This document shows, one piece after another, positions 25,959-34,700 of a stretch of 64,000 nucleotides of DNA. Origin of the DNA: LMUY01 sp965198895 (GTDB lineage Bacteria > Pseudomonadota > Alphaproteobacteria > Acetobacterales > Acetobacteraceae); NCBI GenBank assembly GCA_965198895.1, contig OZ240676.1, forward strand, positions 1 through 64,000, given 5' to 3'. The notes under the pieces are model-generated. The model made no database searches. It was not told the DNA's origin and saw only the letters and a program-made list of their open reading frames with translations. A program made the position numbers and the translations under genes. Position 1 is the stretch's first letter. Each line of letters starts with the position of its first letter.

Positions 25959-27289
25959 CGGAGCGGGGGCGCTTCGGGGCGCTCGCCGGGACCGGGGGCC
26001 TTCTGCTGCTGCTCGTCGTGGCGGAGTGGCTGTGCCATGTGCCCGGCTCGGTCGCCACCATCGGCTCGGACGACCGCATGCAGCTGTTCGTCGCGATCGA
26101 ATGCGTGGCCGCCCTGGTGTATTTCGGGGCGGTCTGGCTCGTCCGCTCCGGCCCGGTGACGCGTCGAGCCACATGGCTCGTGCTGGCATTGGCGGCTGCG
26201 ATGCGGGTGCTGCCGCTGGCGACCCCGCCGTTCCTGTCGTCCGATCTGTTCCGCTACGTCTGGGATGGCCGCGTGCAGGCGCACGGGATCAACCCGTACC
26301 TGTATCTCCCTGCAGCCCCCGAACTCACCTTCATGCGGGACGACGAGATCTATACCAGCGTCAACCGCTCCGAAGAGGCGCCGACGATCTATCCACCGGT
26401 CGCGCAGATCATCTTCGCCGCGATCGGGCAGGTCTGGTCGTCGCTCGCCATGGTAAAAATCGTGATGGCGGCGTTCGAGGCGGTGGCGATCGGCGTGGTG
26501 GCTTGGCTGCTGCACAAGGCCGGCCGGCCGGTGGCGGGGGTGCTGGTGTATGCCTGGAACCCACTGCCGATCTGGGAATATGCCGGAAACGGCCACATCG
26601 ACGGCGCGAGCCTCGGCTTCATGGCCCTGGCCCTGCTGGTGGCTAGCACGTCCCGCCGCGGCTTGACCGGCGCGGTACTGGGGCTCGCAATCCTCTGCAA
26701 GTTGCTGCCGGCGGCGATCTTCCCCGCCTTCTGGCGGCGATGGGACTGGCCGATGCTCGCCGGCACACTTCTGGTGATCGTGGCGCTGTATGCCGTGTAC
26801 ACAGTGGGTGCGGGCTGGCACGTCCTCGGCTACCTGCCGGGCTATGCGGGCGAGGAAGGCTTGGAGACCGGCCAAGGCTTCTTCGCACTCCGGGCCGTGG
26901 CGCTGTTCACCCCGATCACTGCCTGGATGACCAAGGCTTACATGCTGCTGGCGGGGCTCGGGCTCCTCGGCCTGGCCGCGTGGTATATGCTCGGACCGAA
27001 GCTGCCGGCCGACCCGGGCGCGCGCACACTGGTGATCGGGCGGGCGGCCGCCGTGCTGGCGACGGCCACGACGGTCGCGATTTCGCCGCATTATCCGTGG
27101 TATCTTGGCTGGCTAGCGCTTTTCGCCTGCTTCGCACCGTATTTGAGCGTGGTGTATCTGTCGGCGAGCGGTGTCTTATTGTATCTGGACCCGTATCACC
27201 GCGAAGCCATCTACCCGTGGGTCATCTATGGCCCATGTATCGCTCTCGCCGTCGTGGACGTCGCGCGAGCCCGCCGCACTGCACGCTGA
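25955..27289 (+). CDS. Polytopic GT-C-type glycosyltransferase
   Basis: A 444-residue membrane protein with about ten hydrophobic segments. An acidic loop after the second helix (LSSDLFRYVWDGRVQAHGIN) is typical of GT-C/GT87-like polyprenol-phosphate-sugar-dependent transferases, as are NPYLYLP, APTIYPPVAQ and a W-N-P-L motif. The start is GTG at the GTGA overlap with the preceding gene. It would transfer a sugar from a lipid-phosphate donor on the periplasmic side; donor and acceptor are unknown. The radical SAM gene follows after 13 bases. Confidence 0.82.
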   Translation: MTERGRFGALAGTGGLLLLLVVAEWLCHVPGSVATIGSDDRMQLFVAIECVAALVYFGAVWLVRSGPVTRRATWLVLALAAAMRVLPLATPPFLSSDLFRYVWDGRVQAHGINPYLYLPAAPELTFMRDDEIYTSVNRSEEAPTIYPPVAQIIFAAIGQVWSSLAMVKIVMAAFEAVAIGVVAWLLHKAGRPVAGVLVYAWNPLPIWEYAGNGHIDGASLGFMALALLVASTSRRGLTGAVLGLAILCKLLPAAIFPAFWRRWDWPMLAGTLLVIVALYAVYTVGAGWHVLGYLPGYAGEEGLETGQGFFALRAVALFTPITAWMTKAYMLLAGLGLLGLAAWYMLGPKLPADPGARTLVIGRAAAVLATATTVAISPHYPWYLGWLALFACFAPYLSVVYLSASGVLLYLDPYHREAIYPWVIYGPCIALAVVDVARARRTAR

Positions 27290-27302
27290 GGAGCAATACC
27301 GT

Positions 27303-28349
27303 ATGTCGGCCACGCTGCTGAAAGATCCGCGCCGTTACTTCGAATCCGTCGAGGCGCGGGATGTGACCGCGGCCCCCCCGGTCTGCCTGTACCTCGAGAC
27401 GACGAACCGCTGTAACCTGCTGTGCGAAACCTGTCCGCGCACCTTCGAGACGCTCGAGCCGCCGCAGGACATGACGTGGGAGCTGTTCACCTCGATCGTG
27501 GACCAGTTCCCGTCGATCGCCCGCGTGGTGCTGCACGGCGTGGGCGAGCCCATGCTGGTGAAAGAGCTGCCGCGCATGATCCGCTACTTGAAGGATCGCG
27601 GCATCTACGTGCTGTTCAACACCAACGGCACGCTGCTGAACCCCAAGAAGTTCCAGGAGCTGATCGACACCGGTCTGGACGAGCTGCGCGTCTCGGTCGA
27701 CGCCGCCGATCGCAAGACCTACCTGCTGGTGCGCGGCAAGGACTTTTTCGACCGCATCGTGCGCGACGTCGGCAAGTTCACCGCGTTCCAGGCCAAGGTC
27801 GGCAGTGCCACCCCAAAAGTGTCGATCTGGCTGACCGGGCTGAAGGAAACGGTGCAGCAACTGCCCGACTTCGTCCGCATGGCGGCCAATATGGGCGTGA
27901 AGGAAGTTCACCTGCAGCGCCTGGTATTCGACGACGTCGGGTTCGGCATGGCGCGGGCCGAAAGCAGCCTGTTCGAGCAGACTCAGGTGGAGGAGGAGGA
28001 ATACATCGCCGCCGCCCAGGCCCTGGGTGAGCAGATGGGCATCCTGCTGGACGCGTCCGGCGCCACCGAACCGGGCGTCAGCCTGAAGAACAACGACGGT
28101 GATCGCGCCTGGGCCACCTGCCGCCGTCCCTGGTCGCTGATGTATTTCACCGCCCACGGCCGCGCTCTGCCCTGCTGCATCGCGCCGTTCTCGGCGCGCG
28201 GCTACAGCAACTACACGCTCGGCGACGCCACCCAGCAAAGCCTGCGGGATATCTGGAACGGGCCGCTCTACAAGGACTTCCGCCAGTCCCTGCTCAGCGA
28301 TACGCCACCAAAGCCGTGCGAGAATTGCGGGCTGAGGTGGTCGCTGTAA
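27303..28349 (+). CDS. Radical SAM/SPASM-domain enzyme
   Basis: A 348-residue radical SAM enzyme. The [4Fe-4S] cluster motif CNLLCETC gives C37, C41 and C44. A partial TIM barrel follows (VVLHGVGEPMLVKELPRMI), then a C-terminal SPASM/Twitch-like cysteine set: TCRRPW, LPCCIAPF and the terminal CENCGLRWSL (C339, C342). GAGGAG lies before the ATG. It is embedded between glycosyltransferase genes. SPASM enzymes modify peptides, sugars or cofactors; no precursor-peptide gene is visible next to it. The substrate is unknown, and a sugar or lipid-linked intermediate is an inference from context. Confidence 0.88.
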   Translation: MSATLLKDPRRYFESVEARDVTAAPPVCLYLETTNRCNLLCETCPRTFETLEPPQDMTWELFTSIVDQFPSIARVVLHGVGEPMLVKELPRMIRYLKDRGIYVLFNTNGTLLNPKKFQELIDTGLDELRVSVDAADRKTYLLVRGKDFFDRIVRDVGKFTAFQAKVGSATPKVSIWLTGLKETVQQLPDFVRMAANMGVKEVHLQRLVFDDVGFGMARAESSLFEQTQVEEEEYIAAAQALGEQMGILLDASGATEPGVSLKNNDGDRAWATCRRPWSLMYFTAHGRALPCCIAPFSARGYSNYTLGDATQQSLRDIWNGPLYKDFRQSLLSDTPPKPCENCGLRWSL

Positions 28350-29059
28350 CCAACGCCGTGCCGAGCGTCACCGTCGTCATTCCCACCCTGAACGAAGCCG
28401 ATGCGATCGGACCGGTCGTCCGCGAAATCCCCGGGGACGTCGCGGCGGAGGTGATCGTCGCCGACAGCGGCAGCACCGATGGCACGCAGGTGGCCGCCCG
28501 CGATGCCGGTGCCCGCGTGCTGGACCTCGGCAAGCGGGGCTACGGCCTCGCCTGCGCCCGGGCGGCCGAGGCGGCGGACCCGGCCAGCGACATCATCGTG
28601 TTCATGGATGGCGACGGCGCGGACCGCGCGGACCTGATGCACCGCCTGGTCGACCCGATCCGCTCCGGCACCCATGATTTCGTCATCGCGTCACGCACCC
28701 GCGGGGAACGTGACCCGGGTTCGATGAGTTGGCACCAGGTCGCCGCCGGGCAAGCGGCTGGACTGGGGATGCGAGCATTGTATGGCGTTCGATACACCGA
28801 TATGTGCGCCTTCCGGGCGATCCGGCGCACCAGCCTTGCATCCCTCGGGCTGCGCGAGATGACGTATGGCTGGAACATCGAGATGCAGATGCAGGCGGCA
28901 CGCGCGGGGCTGCGGATTCTCGAAGTCCCGATGCCGTATCGCTGCCGAGCCGGTGGAGAGAGCAAGGTCGCCGGGTCGCTGCGCGGCACGATGCGGGCCG
29001 GATGGCGGATCGTGACGACCTTCGCACGGGTGGCCGCGTCGCCCCGGCCGTCTGCATGA
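28316..29059 (+). CDS. Family 2 glycosyltransferase (polyprenol-phosphate glycosyltransferase type)
   Basis: GT-A glycosyltransferase of up to 247 residues. Visible are VTVVIPTLNEADAIG, VIVADSGSTDGT, VFMDGDGAD (metal-binding acidic motif) and YRCRAGGESKVAGS near the end. This resembles DPM1/GtrB enzymes that load a sugar onto polyprenol phosphate, but the C-terminal membrane helices of GtrB are missing. The start is unsettled: GTG codons at 28316, 28337 and 28358 are all in frame; the first two overlap the radical SAM gene and none has a good Shine-Dalgarno. It could supply the donor for the GT-C protein. ATGA overlap with the next gene. Confidence 0.85.
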   Translation: MRELRAEVVAVTNAVPSVTVVIPTLNEADAIGPVVREIPGDVAAEVIVADSGSTDGTQVAARDAGARVLDLGKRGYGLACARAAEAADPASDIIVFMDGDGADRADLMHRLVDPIRSGTHDFVIASRTRGERDPGSMSWHQVAAGQAAGLGMRALYGVRYTDMCAFRAIRRTSLASLGLREMTYGWNIEMQMQAARAGLRILEVPMPYRCRAGGESKVAGSLRGTMRAGWRIVTTFARVAASPRPSA

Positions 29060-29493
29060 AGCTGGTGCTCGTGGCGCTCGCCATGCTGGCCGCGGGGAGT
29101 GCGAGGGCGGCCGATCCGGACGCCGTGGAGGGGATCTGGTGGACCCAGAACCACGACGGTGTCGTCCAGATCTATTCGTGTCCGACCGGGCTGTGTGGCC
29201 GGGTCGTGGGGATCGCGACGTTCAAGCCGGACGGGTCGCCCCCGCTGGACCTGCATGGACACTCGCGATGCCGGCTTGAGATCATTCCCGACGGCAAGCT
29301 CGACTCGGACGGCATCTGGGACAGCCACATCACCGACCCGGATGACGACAAGACGTATACCATCCGCCTGCAGGTCGAGCCCGACGGACGGCTCCGGATG
29401 CGGGGCTATATTGGCCTGCCAATTCTGGGCCGGACGGTGTTCTGGACCCACTTCACCCAACGCCTGACCCCGGATTGTCACATTGTAGATTGA
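29056..29493 (+). CDS. Secreted DUF2147 protein
   Basis: A 145-residue exported protein with a signal peptide ending near SARA (about residue 18). The DUF2147 pattern is clear: VEGIWWTQNHDGVVQIYSC, GLCGRVVG, a central acidic stretch, and the terminal RMRGYIGLPILGRTVFWTHF. The fold is a small periplasmic beta-barrel of unknown function. It starts at an ATGA overlap with the GT2 gene, so it belongs to the operon. Being periplasmic, it might bind the glycosylated product; this is speculation. Confidence 0.85.
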   Translation: MKLVLVALAMLAAGSARAADPDAVEGIWWTQNHDGVVQIYSCPTGLCGRVVGIATFKPDGSPPLDLHGHSRCRLEIIPDGKLDSDGIWDSHITDPDDDKTYTIRLQVEPDGRLRMRGYIGLPILGRTVFWTHFTQRLTPDCHIVD

Positions 29494-29547
29494 CGAAGCC
29501 GTCGGCGTAAGGAATGCGTGCGGCCCAGTGGGGTGCCGAGGAAGACC

Positions 29548-30750
29548 GTGCCGTTCGATCCAATACCGAAGATGAGCGTGCTGATCGGGGCGGAGAGCCT
29601 TGCCTCCCGCCGCTCCGGCGTCGGCCGCATGACGCTCGAGATCGCGCGCGCAGCCCGTGTGTCCCCCTCGATCGAGCATCTTGCGCTGTTGCTGGCGGAG
29701 GGCCTGGCCGGGGCCGACATCCTCGACCATTTGGACGACCCGGTCTCCGGCCCGCGTCCGGTTCAGCCGGTGCCGATCCCGTGGAAGGTCGCGGTCGGCC
29801 GGGTTCCCGGGGTGCAAACGCTTCGGCGCATCAAGCATGGCGGCTTGAACCGGAAAGTGCGGGATCTGTCGCGCAGCTGCGGCGGCCGGTTGGTGTATCA
29901 CGAGCCCAACATGATCGCGCGCCCGGTCGCGCTGCCGACCGTGGTCACGATGAACGACTTGTCGTGGCACCACGAGCCCTCGTGGCACCCGGTCGAGCGG
30001 CTGCAATGGATCGATCGCAATCTGAAGGCGACGCTGCGGCAGGCGTCGCGGTTCGTCGCGATCTCGCAGTTCACCAAGGACGTGGTAGTGCGCGACCTGG
30101 GCGTCTCCGCCAGCCGGATCGACGTGATCCCGCTCGCGCCGGCGGACGATTTCAGGCCCATTTCGGCCGTGGATGCCGTCGAGACTCTCGCGCGTTACGA
30201 GTTGGCCGACCATGGCTACGTGTTTTCCATCTCCACGATCGAGCCGCGCAAGAATTTCGACCGGCTGCTGGCCGCCCATTTGCGTTTGCCTGCGGCGATC
30301 CGCCGCCGGGCGCCCTTGGTGATCGCCGGCGGCAAGGGGTGGGGCAGCGTGCTGGCCCGGCCGGAGGCGGACGCCGCCATCCGCGACGGCACCGTCCGGC
30401 TGCTGGGCCATGTCAGCGACGCCGACCTGGTGGTGCTTTGTTCACGCGCCGCCGTTTTCGCCTATGTCAGTCTGTACGAGGGGTTCGGCTTGCCGGTGGT
30501 GGAAGCCATGGCCGCCGCAAGCCCGGTGCTGGCCTCCAGCACTACCGCAGTCGGCGAGTTGGCCACGGGCGCGGCCTTGACGGTGGACCCATTGGACGAG
30601 GACGCCATCATGCATGGCATGCAACGCCTGATCGAGGACACCGACCTCGCCGAGCAGTTGCGGCAGGCCGGGCTGGCCCGCGCGGCCGACTACACCTGGG
30701 GCCGCACCATCGAGACCCTGCTGCACAGCTGGCGCCAAGCCCTGGCATGA
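29548..30750 (+). CDS. Family 4 glycosyltransferase
   Basis: GT-B glycosyltransferase of 400 residues. The N-terminal domain contains MSVLIGAESLASRRSGVGR, and the interdomain motif ISTIEPRKNFDRLLAA follows. The C-terminal nucleotide-sugar-binding motif is SLYEGFGLPVVEAMA. The GTG at 29548 is chosen for the GAGGAAG just upstream; GTG 29518 or ATG 29572 are alternatives. It is the last gene of the unit, 54 bases after the DUF2147 gene, and converges on an ABC transporter gene. Mannosyl- or glucosyl-transfer to a lipid-linked glycan is typical of such enzymes. Confidence 0.87.
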   Translation: MPFDPIPKMSVLIGAESLASRRSGVGRMTLEIARAARVSPSIEHLALLLAEGLAGADILDHLDDPVSGPRPVQPVPIPWKVAVGRVPGVQTLRRIKHGGLNRKVRDLSRSCGGRLVYHEPNMIARPVALPTVVTMNDLSWHHEPSWHPVERLQWIDRNLKATLRQASRFVAISQFTKDVVVRDLGVSASRIDVIPLAPADDFRPISAVDAVETLARYELADHGYVFSISTIEPRKNFDRLLAAHLRLPAAIRRRAPLVIAGGKGWGSVLARPEADAAIRDGTVRLLGHVSDADLVVLCSRAAVFAYVSLYEGFGLPVVEAMAAASPVLASSTTAVGELATGAALTVDPLDEDAIMHGMQRLIEDTDLAEQLRQAGLARAADYTWGRTIETLLHSWRQALA

Positions 30751-30777
30751 CAGGAAGACATTAGCCAAAAAGCGCAA

Positions 30778-32526
30778 TCACCCCTGAACGAGTGATCCGC
30801 CCGCCGGCGTGCGTTCCAGGGTCAACGTCGTGTCGTGCAGATCGGCGATCTCCGGGCGGTGCGCGATGGACACTACCGTCGTGTCCGGGAGGCGCTGCCG
30901 CAGCATGTGGTACAACTCCTCCTCGGCTTGCGGGTCCAAGCTGGCGGTCGCTTCGTCCATGAACAGCCAATCCGGGCGCGCCAGCAAGGCCCGGGCGAAT
31001 GCCAGCCGCTGCTGCTCGCCGCCGGACAGGCGCTGACCCCAGGACATGTCGACATCGAGCTCGGAAGCCAGGCCACCCAATCCGGCATCGGCTAGCGCAG
31101 ACGCGATGACCTCGGACGAATAGGCGTCCATGGCTGCCGGGTAGGTGACGACCCGGCGCAGCGTGCCCAGCGGGATATACGGCTTCTGCGGCAGGAACAT
31201 GATCTGGCCCGCCGGGCGTTCGACCGTGCCCCGCCCGAACGGCCACACGCCGGCGATCGCCCGGAACAAGGTGGACTTGCCCGCCCCCGACCGGCCGCGC
31301 ACGACGGTATTCTGGCCGTGCTCGAGATGCAGCTGGGCGCCATCCATCAGCACGGCGCCATTGGGCAGGTTCAGCAACAGGTCGTGCGCGACGAAGTTCT
31401 GTCCCTTCGCGGGGACGGTGATGATGCCGGACTCGGCGGCCCGCATGGCGTCCAGGCTGTGGCCGAAGGTGGCGAGACGCTCGACGGTGGCGGCCCAGTC
31501 GGCCAGCCCCATGTAGTTGTCGACGATCCACGAGGCGGCGCCCTGCACCTCCGAGAATGCGCCCGCGACCCGGCTCAGCGTGCCGAACGAGATCTGCTTG
31601 GCGAAATACAGCGGCGAGGCGGCGAAGAACGGGAAAATCGCGGCAACCTGCGCGAAGAAATAGGTGAAGGCGTTCACCAGCCGGTTGCGCGACATGATAG
31701 CGCGGTAGTTTGCGACGATCGCGCCGAAGCGCCCCGTCAGGATCCGGCCCTCGTCGCGCTCCCCGGCATACAGCGCCACGCCCTCCGCGTTTTCCCGCAG
31801 GCGGATCAAGGCATAACGAAAATTGGCCTCGAGCCGCTGGCGCAGGTAGTTCAGCGAGACGAGGGGGCGGCCGATCAGCTGGGCGAGCAGCGTGCCGATC
31901 ACCGAGTAGCCCAGCGCGACCCAGACCAGGTAGGCCGGAATGCGCAGGCCGAAGATGGTCACCGGGAACGACAGCTCCCACAGCACCGCCAGGAACGAGG
32001 CGAGCGAGACGATGTTGGCGACGAAGCCGAACCCCAGCACGAGGCCGTTCTCGACAAAGTCCCGCACATCCTCCGAGAGCCGCTGGTCGGGGTTGTCGTT
32101 GCCCAGCGTCTCCGCCTGCAGCTGCATCTGGTAGTAGGCGCGGCCCGACAGCCACTCCTCCTGGTAGTATGCCGTCAGCCAGCGGCGCCACCGGATGGTG
32201 AGCCATTGGCGCAGGTAGCGGCCGTTCACGAAGATCAGCAGCGCCAGCGTCACCAGCGGCACGAAGCCCGGGATGATGCCGAACGGCCCCTCCGGGCTGG
32301 GTTCGTAGCTCAGCAGCAGGCGGTAGAACGCCGGCTCGTCATACTGCTGGAAGGCGTTCACCCAGGCGCCGCCGTTCAGGTTCAGCAGCACGTTGATCCG
32401 CACCAGCGCGATATCGGCGGCCAGCACCAGCACCAGCAGCCCAATGGCGGACCACTTTTCGTTGGAGCGGAAATAGGGGCCGGTGAGGTACCAGATATTG
32501 CGGAAAAAACGGCCCCAACGCGGCAT
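30778..32526 (-). CDS. ABC transporter with fused membrane and ATPase domains, SbmA/BacA-related (YddA-like)
   Basis: A 582-residue half-transporter. The N-terminal membrane domain has about six helices (residues 20-330) of the ABC_membrane_2/SbmA-BacA type, with the EEWLSGRAYYQMQL loop. The ATPase domain follows: Walker A GRSGAGKST near 410, signature LSGGEQQR near 500, Walker B WLFMDEATASLD near 520. Relatives move peptides, vitamin B12 or very-long-chain fatty acids. The ATG overlaps the preceding stop by one base (TAATG), coupling it to the DUF3253-like gene. Substrate and direction are unknown. Confidence 0.9.
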   Translation of the reverse strand: MPRWGRFFRNIWYLTGPYFRSNEKWSAIGLLVLVLAADIALVRINVLLNLNGGAWVNAFQQYDEPAFYRLLLSYEPSPEGPFGIIPGFVPLVTLALLIFVNGRYLRQWLTIRWRRWLTAYYQEEWLSGRAYYQMQLQAETLGNDNPDQRLSEDVRDFVENGLVLGFGFVANIVSLASFLAVLWELSFPVTIFGLRIPAYLVWVALGYSVIGTLLAQLIGRPLVSLNYLRQRLEANFRYALIRLRENAEGVALYAGERDEGRILTGRFGAIVANYRAIMSRNRLVNAFTYFFAQVAAIFPFFAASPLYFAKQISFGTLSRVAGAFSEVQGAASWIVDNYMGLADWAATVERLATFGHSLDAMRAAESGIITVPAKGQNFVAHDLLLNLPNGAVLMDGAQLHLEHGQNTVVRGRSGAGKSTLFRAIAGVWPFGRGTVERPAGQIMFLPQKPYIPLGTLRRVVTYPAAMDAYSSEVIASALADAGLGGLASELDVDMSWGQRLSGGEQQRLAFARALLARPDWLFMDEATASLDPQAEEELYHMLRQRLPDTTVVSIAHRPEIADLHDTTLTLERTPAGGSLVQG

Positions 32527-32810
32527 TATTCATCCCCGCCTGGGATGATACGAAGGCGAATCACGCCGCGCACGCCGGCCGGGTCGACGGGCTTGCCCTT
32601 GCGCAGGATCTCGATGCGGCCGGCCTGCGCCAGGCGGATGGCGGCCTGGCGCACCGGGCCCATGAGCGGCTGCCACTCGGGCGCCAGTTCACGGGCGGCT
32701 TCACTGGGGCAGATCGACTTGTCGGGGCCGCGGGCCTGCACGAGGCGCAAGACGGTGGCCTCGATCGCCTGCTCGGTCGAAGGTTGGGGCATGCGGGGAA
32801 GCTGGCGCAA
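32526..32810 (-). CDS. DUF3253-like small protein
   Basis: A 94-residue soluble protein resembling DUF3253, a winged-helix-like family. Visible are TEQAIEATVLRLVQARGPDKS, ICPSEAARELAPEWQPLMGP and IRLAQAGRIEILRKGKPVDP. The last resembles the wing of a DNA-binding domain. It may begin at the internal ATG (MPQPSTE, 32792). It sits directly upstream of the ABC transporter gene with a one-base overlap, so the two are probably co-expressed. A regulatory role is inferred from the fold only. Confidence 0.75.
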   Translation of the reverse strand: MRQLPRMPQPSTEQAIEATVLRLVQARGPDKSICPSEAARELAPEWQPLMGPVRQAAIRLAQAGRIEILRKGKPVDPAGVRGVIRLRIIPGGDE

Positions 32811-32968
32811 GGGCGGCGGCGAGGCAAGGCGACCCGGCCAGAATGGCGCGATTGTAACGCCGTGGCAGGCACCCAGTGCAGACCTCCGCGCCTATGCGGC
32901 CAAGTGCCGCTAATGCTCGCTTAACGTTCGTCTCCTAGCCTGATGTACGTCGCTACAAGCAGGAACAA

Positions 32969-33967
32969 ATGGATCCGACGACCACCCCCTGCCCCGATCT
33001 ACCCGATCGCTGCGAGCTCGAGCACCAAGTGTTCAGCAGCCTCGGCGAGGTGCACTTCCGGCTATCCACGACCGATGGCCTGCCGATGATGGCGCTGCGG
33101 CTGGGGGAGCGGGAGGCACAATTCCCGCTGGAGTCGCTGCGCCGGGAATACAGCATCGGCAAAGACAGTAACGACGGCCGCATGCTGGATCTGATCGGCT
33201 CCGCGCTGGACTTCGTCTCGTCGTTGCAGCCCGGCGACAAGCTCCCCTCCGAGATCCGCACCGGCGAGGCCAGTTGGAAGCCGAGCACCGGCCATCTCCG
33301 CCTGGTCACCACCCGTCTGCGTCTGGATCTGTGCACATGGCTGGAGCCGGGCGGCCGCTGGGCCAAGGTCGCGCGCGACGACGAGAGCCTGCGCCGCACC
33401 GCGTCCAGCACGACGCTGCGGGACGAGGCGGAGGCCGCCGCCGGGCAGGCCGCGATGACCCTGGGCATCAGCAGCGGCGGCGACGTGATCCAGATGATCG
33501 AGGGTGTGGCGCGGGAGTTGGCCTATATCGAGGCGCTGCGCGAACGCTTGCTGTCGCGGGTCGCCGACCTGCGGCGACGGGTCGGCGCCCTGTGGCGGGA
33601 CCGCGGCCGCATGGGGACATCGTTCGACAACCTCTCACAGGTCCATCGCCTGTTGGGCATCGCGATGCGGCAGCTTTTTCAACGGTTCGAGGACGTGGAC
33701 AGCCAGACCGCCAGCATCGAAAACATGCTCCGCAACATGGATACGCAGCGTAGCTTCATCCGGTCCAACCGAGACTGGCTGTATCGTAGCCAACGCGCGT
33801 GGGAGCCGATCCTGGATCGCTGGAGCCGCACGTCCAACACCGACGATACCGCCCCGCTACTGGGCGAGACCTACCAGTTCCTGGCGCCGAGGTTCATGCC
33901 CACGACGGCCTGGCGCTCGTGGACGGAGCGGAAACGCGGGCCGGCCGCGGCGCGGATGACATGGTGA
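32969..33967 (+). CDS. Unrecognised 332-residue protein, DUF-type
   Basis: Not recognised. The first 140 residues are mixed alpha/beta, with VFSSLGEVHFRLSTTDGLPM and WLEPGGRWAKVARDDESL. From about 150 to 265 the sequence looks like long helices or coiled coil (ELAYIEALRERLLSRVADLR, RLLGIAMRQLFQRFEDVDSQ). The tail is Trp/Arg-rich (RSWTERKRGPAAARMTW). There is no signal peptide or membrane segment, so it is probably cytoplasmic or peripheral. AGGA precedes the ATG. Codon use is like its neighbours, so it is a normal resident gene. Confidence 0.7.
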   Translation: MDPTTTPCPDLPDRCELEHQVFSSLGEVHFRLSTTDGLPMMALRLGEREAQFPLESLRREYSIGKDSNDGRMLDLIGSALDFVSSLQPGDKLPSEIRTGEASWKPSTGHLRLVTTRLRLDLCTWLEPGGRWAKVARDDESLRRTASSTTLRDEAEAAAGQAAMTLGISSGGDVIQMIEGVARELAYIEALRERLLSRVADLRRRVGALWRDRGRMGTSFDNLSQVHRLLGIAMRQLFQRFEDVDSQTASIENMLRNMDTQRSFIRSNRDWLYRSQRAWEPILDRWSRTSNTDDTAPLLGETYQFLAPRFMPTTAWRSWTERKRGPAAARMTW

Positions 33968-34042
33968 AGAACGGAAGAAGAGCGATTGACAGGCCATCGC
34001 GTCCGGTGAGAATGCGAACCACTCGCAACACCTGGAGCCGCC

Positions 34043-34225
34043 ATGTCCCCCTCGCCTGCCAAGCTCACCCGCACGGTGACCCTCGCCACCGGGTTGGACA
34101 TGGTCTTCGCCTGCTACAAGCCGGTCCAACCGCCGGCACCGACGCTCGAGGCGCTGCTGGCCGAGGAAGCCGCCGCTCAGCAATGCGGCAATGGCGCCAT
34201 CCAGGCGAGCGGGTCCACCGCCTGA
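34043..34225 (+). CDS. Possible small protein overlapping the M23 gene end
   Basis: A 60-codon frame with GGAG six bases before its ATG, encoding MSPSPAKLTRTVTLATGLDM then an Ala/Glu-rich end. Its last 49 bases run antisense to the 3' end of the M23 peptidase gene. No family is recognised and there is no independent evidence of translation. It could be spurious. Confidence 0.25.
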   Translation: MSPSPAKLTRTVTLATGLDMVFACYKPVQPPAPTLEALLAEEAAAQQCGNGAIQASGSTA

Positions 34226-34650
34226 CCGTTCACCAGCACCGCGAAGAAAACATGCGTCCCGTAGGTCACCCCGGTGCGCGCGACGTGCCCGAGCGGCTCA
34301 CCGGCCACGACCGTGCGCTTGCCCTCGGCGATCGCCGGCACGAGGTTGCCGAGATGGGCGTACAGGGTCGTCATCCCGCCCGGATGCGCCAGGTGCACGG
34401 TCACACCGCCGAGGCCCTGCCGCTTGATCACCAGCACCGTCCCGGCCGCCGCCGCGTGCACCAGGGCGCCGGCCGGGGCCGGTAGGTCGATCCCATTGTG
34501 GAACCCGGCCGGCGCGTGCGGCCCCACCGCATGCCGCCAGCCGAACGGCGATGAAACGCAGGCCGGTGTCACCGGCGGTTGCAGGACGGGGGCGGTCTGG
34601 GCCGCGGCCGAGCCGGCCAGCAGCAGCAGCAATGAGATGACGATGCGCAT
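34177..34650 (-). CDS. M23-type peptidase, probably degenerate and cut from its ribosome-binding site
   Basis: A 157-residue secreted LytM/M23-fold protein with a signal peptide ending near SAAAQ (about residue 18). Zinc-ligand motif HxxxD is present (H51, D55), and LYAHLGNL supplies the outer histidine (H99). In the final HxH motif the second histidine, a zinc ligand in LytM, is phenylalanine (H133-V-F135), so hydrolysis is doubtful. It is short for the family but covers the core. An IS3-family element is inserted 9 bases before the ATG, and its original Shine-Dalgarno AGAGG now lies at the element's far side (about 35938-35943). The gene is probably poorly expressed. Confidence 0.8.
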   Translation of the reverse strand: MRIVISLLLLLAGSAAAQTAPVLQPPVTPACVSSPFGWRHAVGPHAPAGFHNGIDLPAPAGALVHAAAAGTVLVIKRQGLGGVTVHLAHPGGMTTLYAHLGNLVPAIAEGKRTVVAGEPLGHVARTGVTYGTHVFFAVLVNGQAVDPLAWMAPLPHC

Positions 34651-34700
34651 AACCAGACTGGGGTTGCCCCGTTCTCGTGGACGGTTTGTGGGCTTGGGAG

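Noticed and set aside
25242..28349. Arsenosugar biosynthesis cluster
   Set aside because: The label comes only from the DUF2064 family name. No arsenic methyltransferase, ArsS-type radical SAM or resistance gene is present, and the radical SAM enzyme here is of SPASM type.
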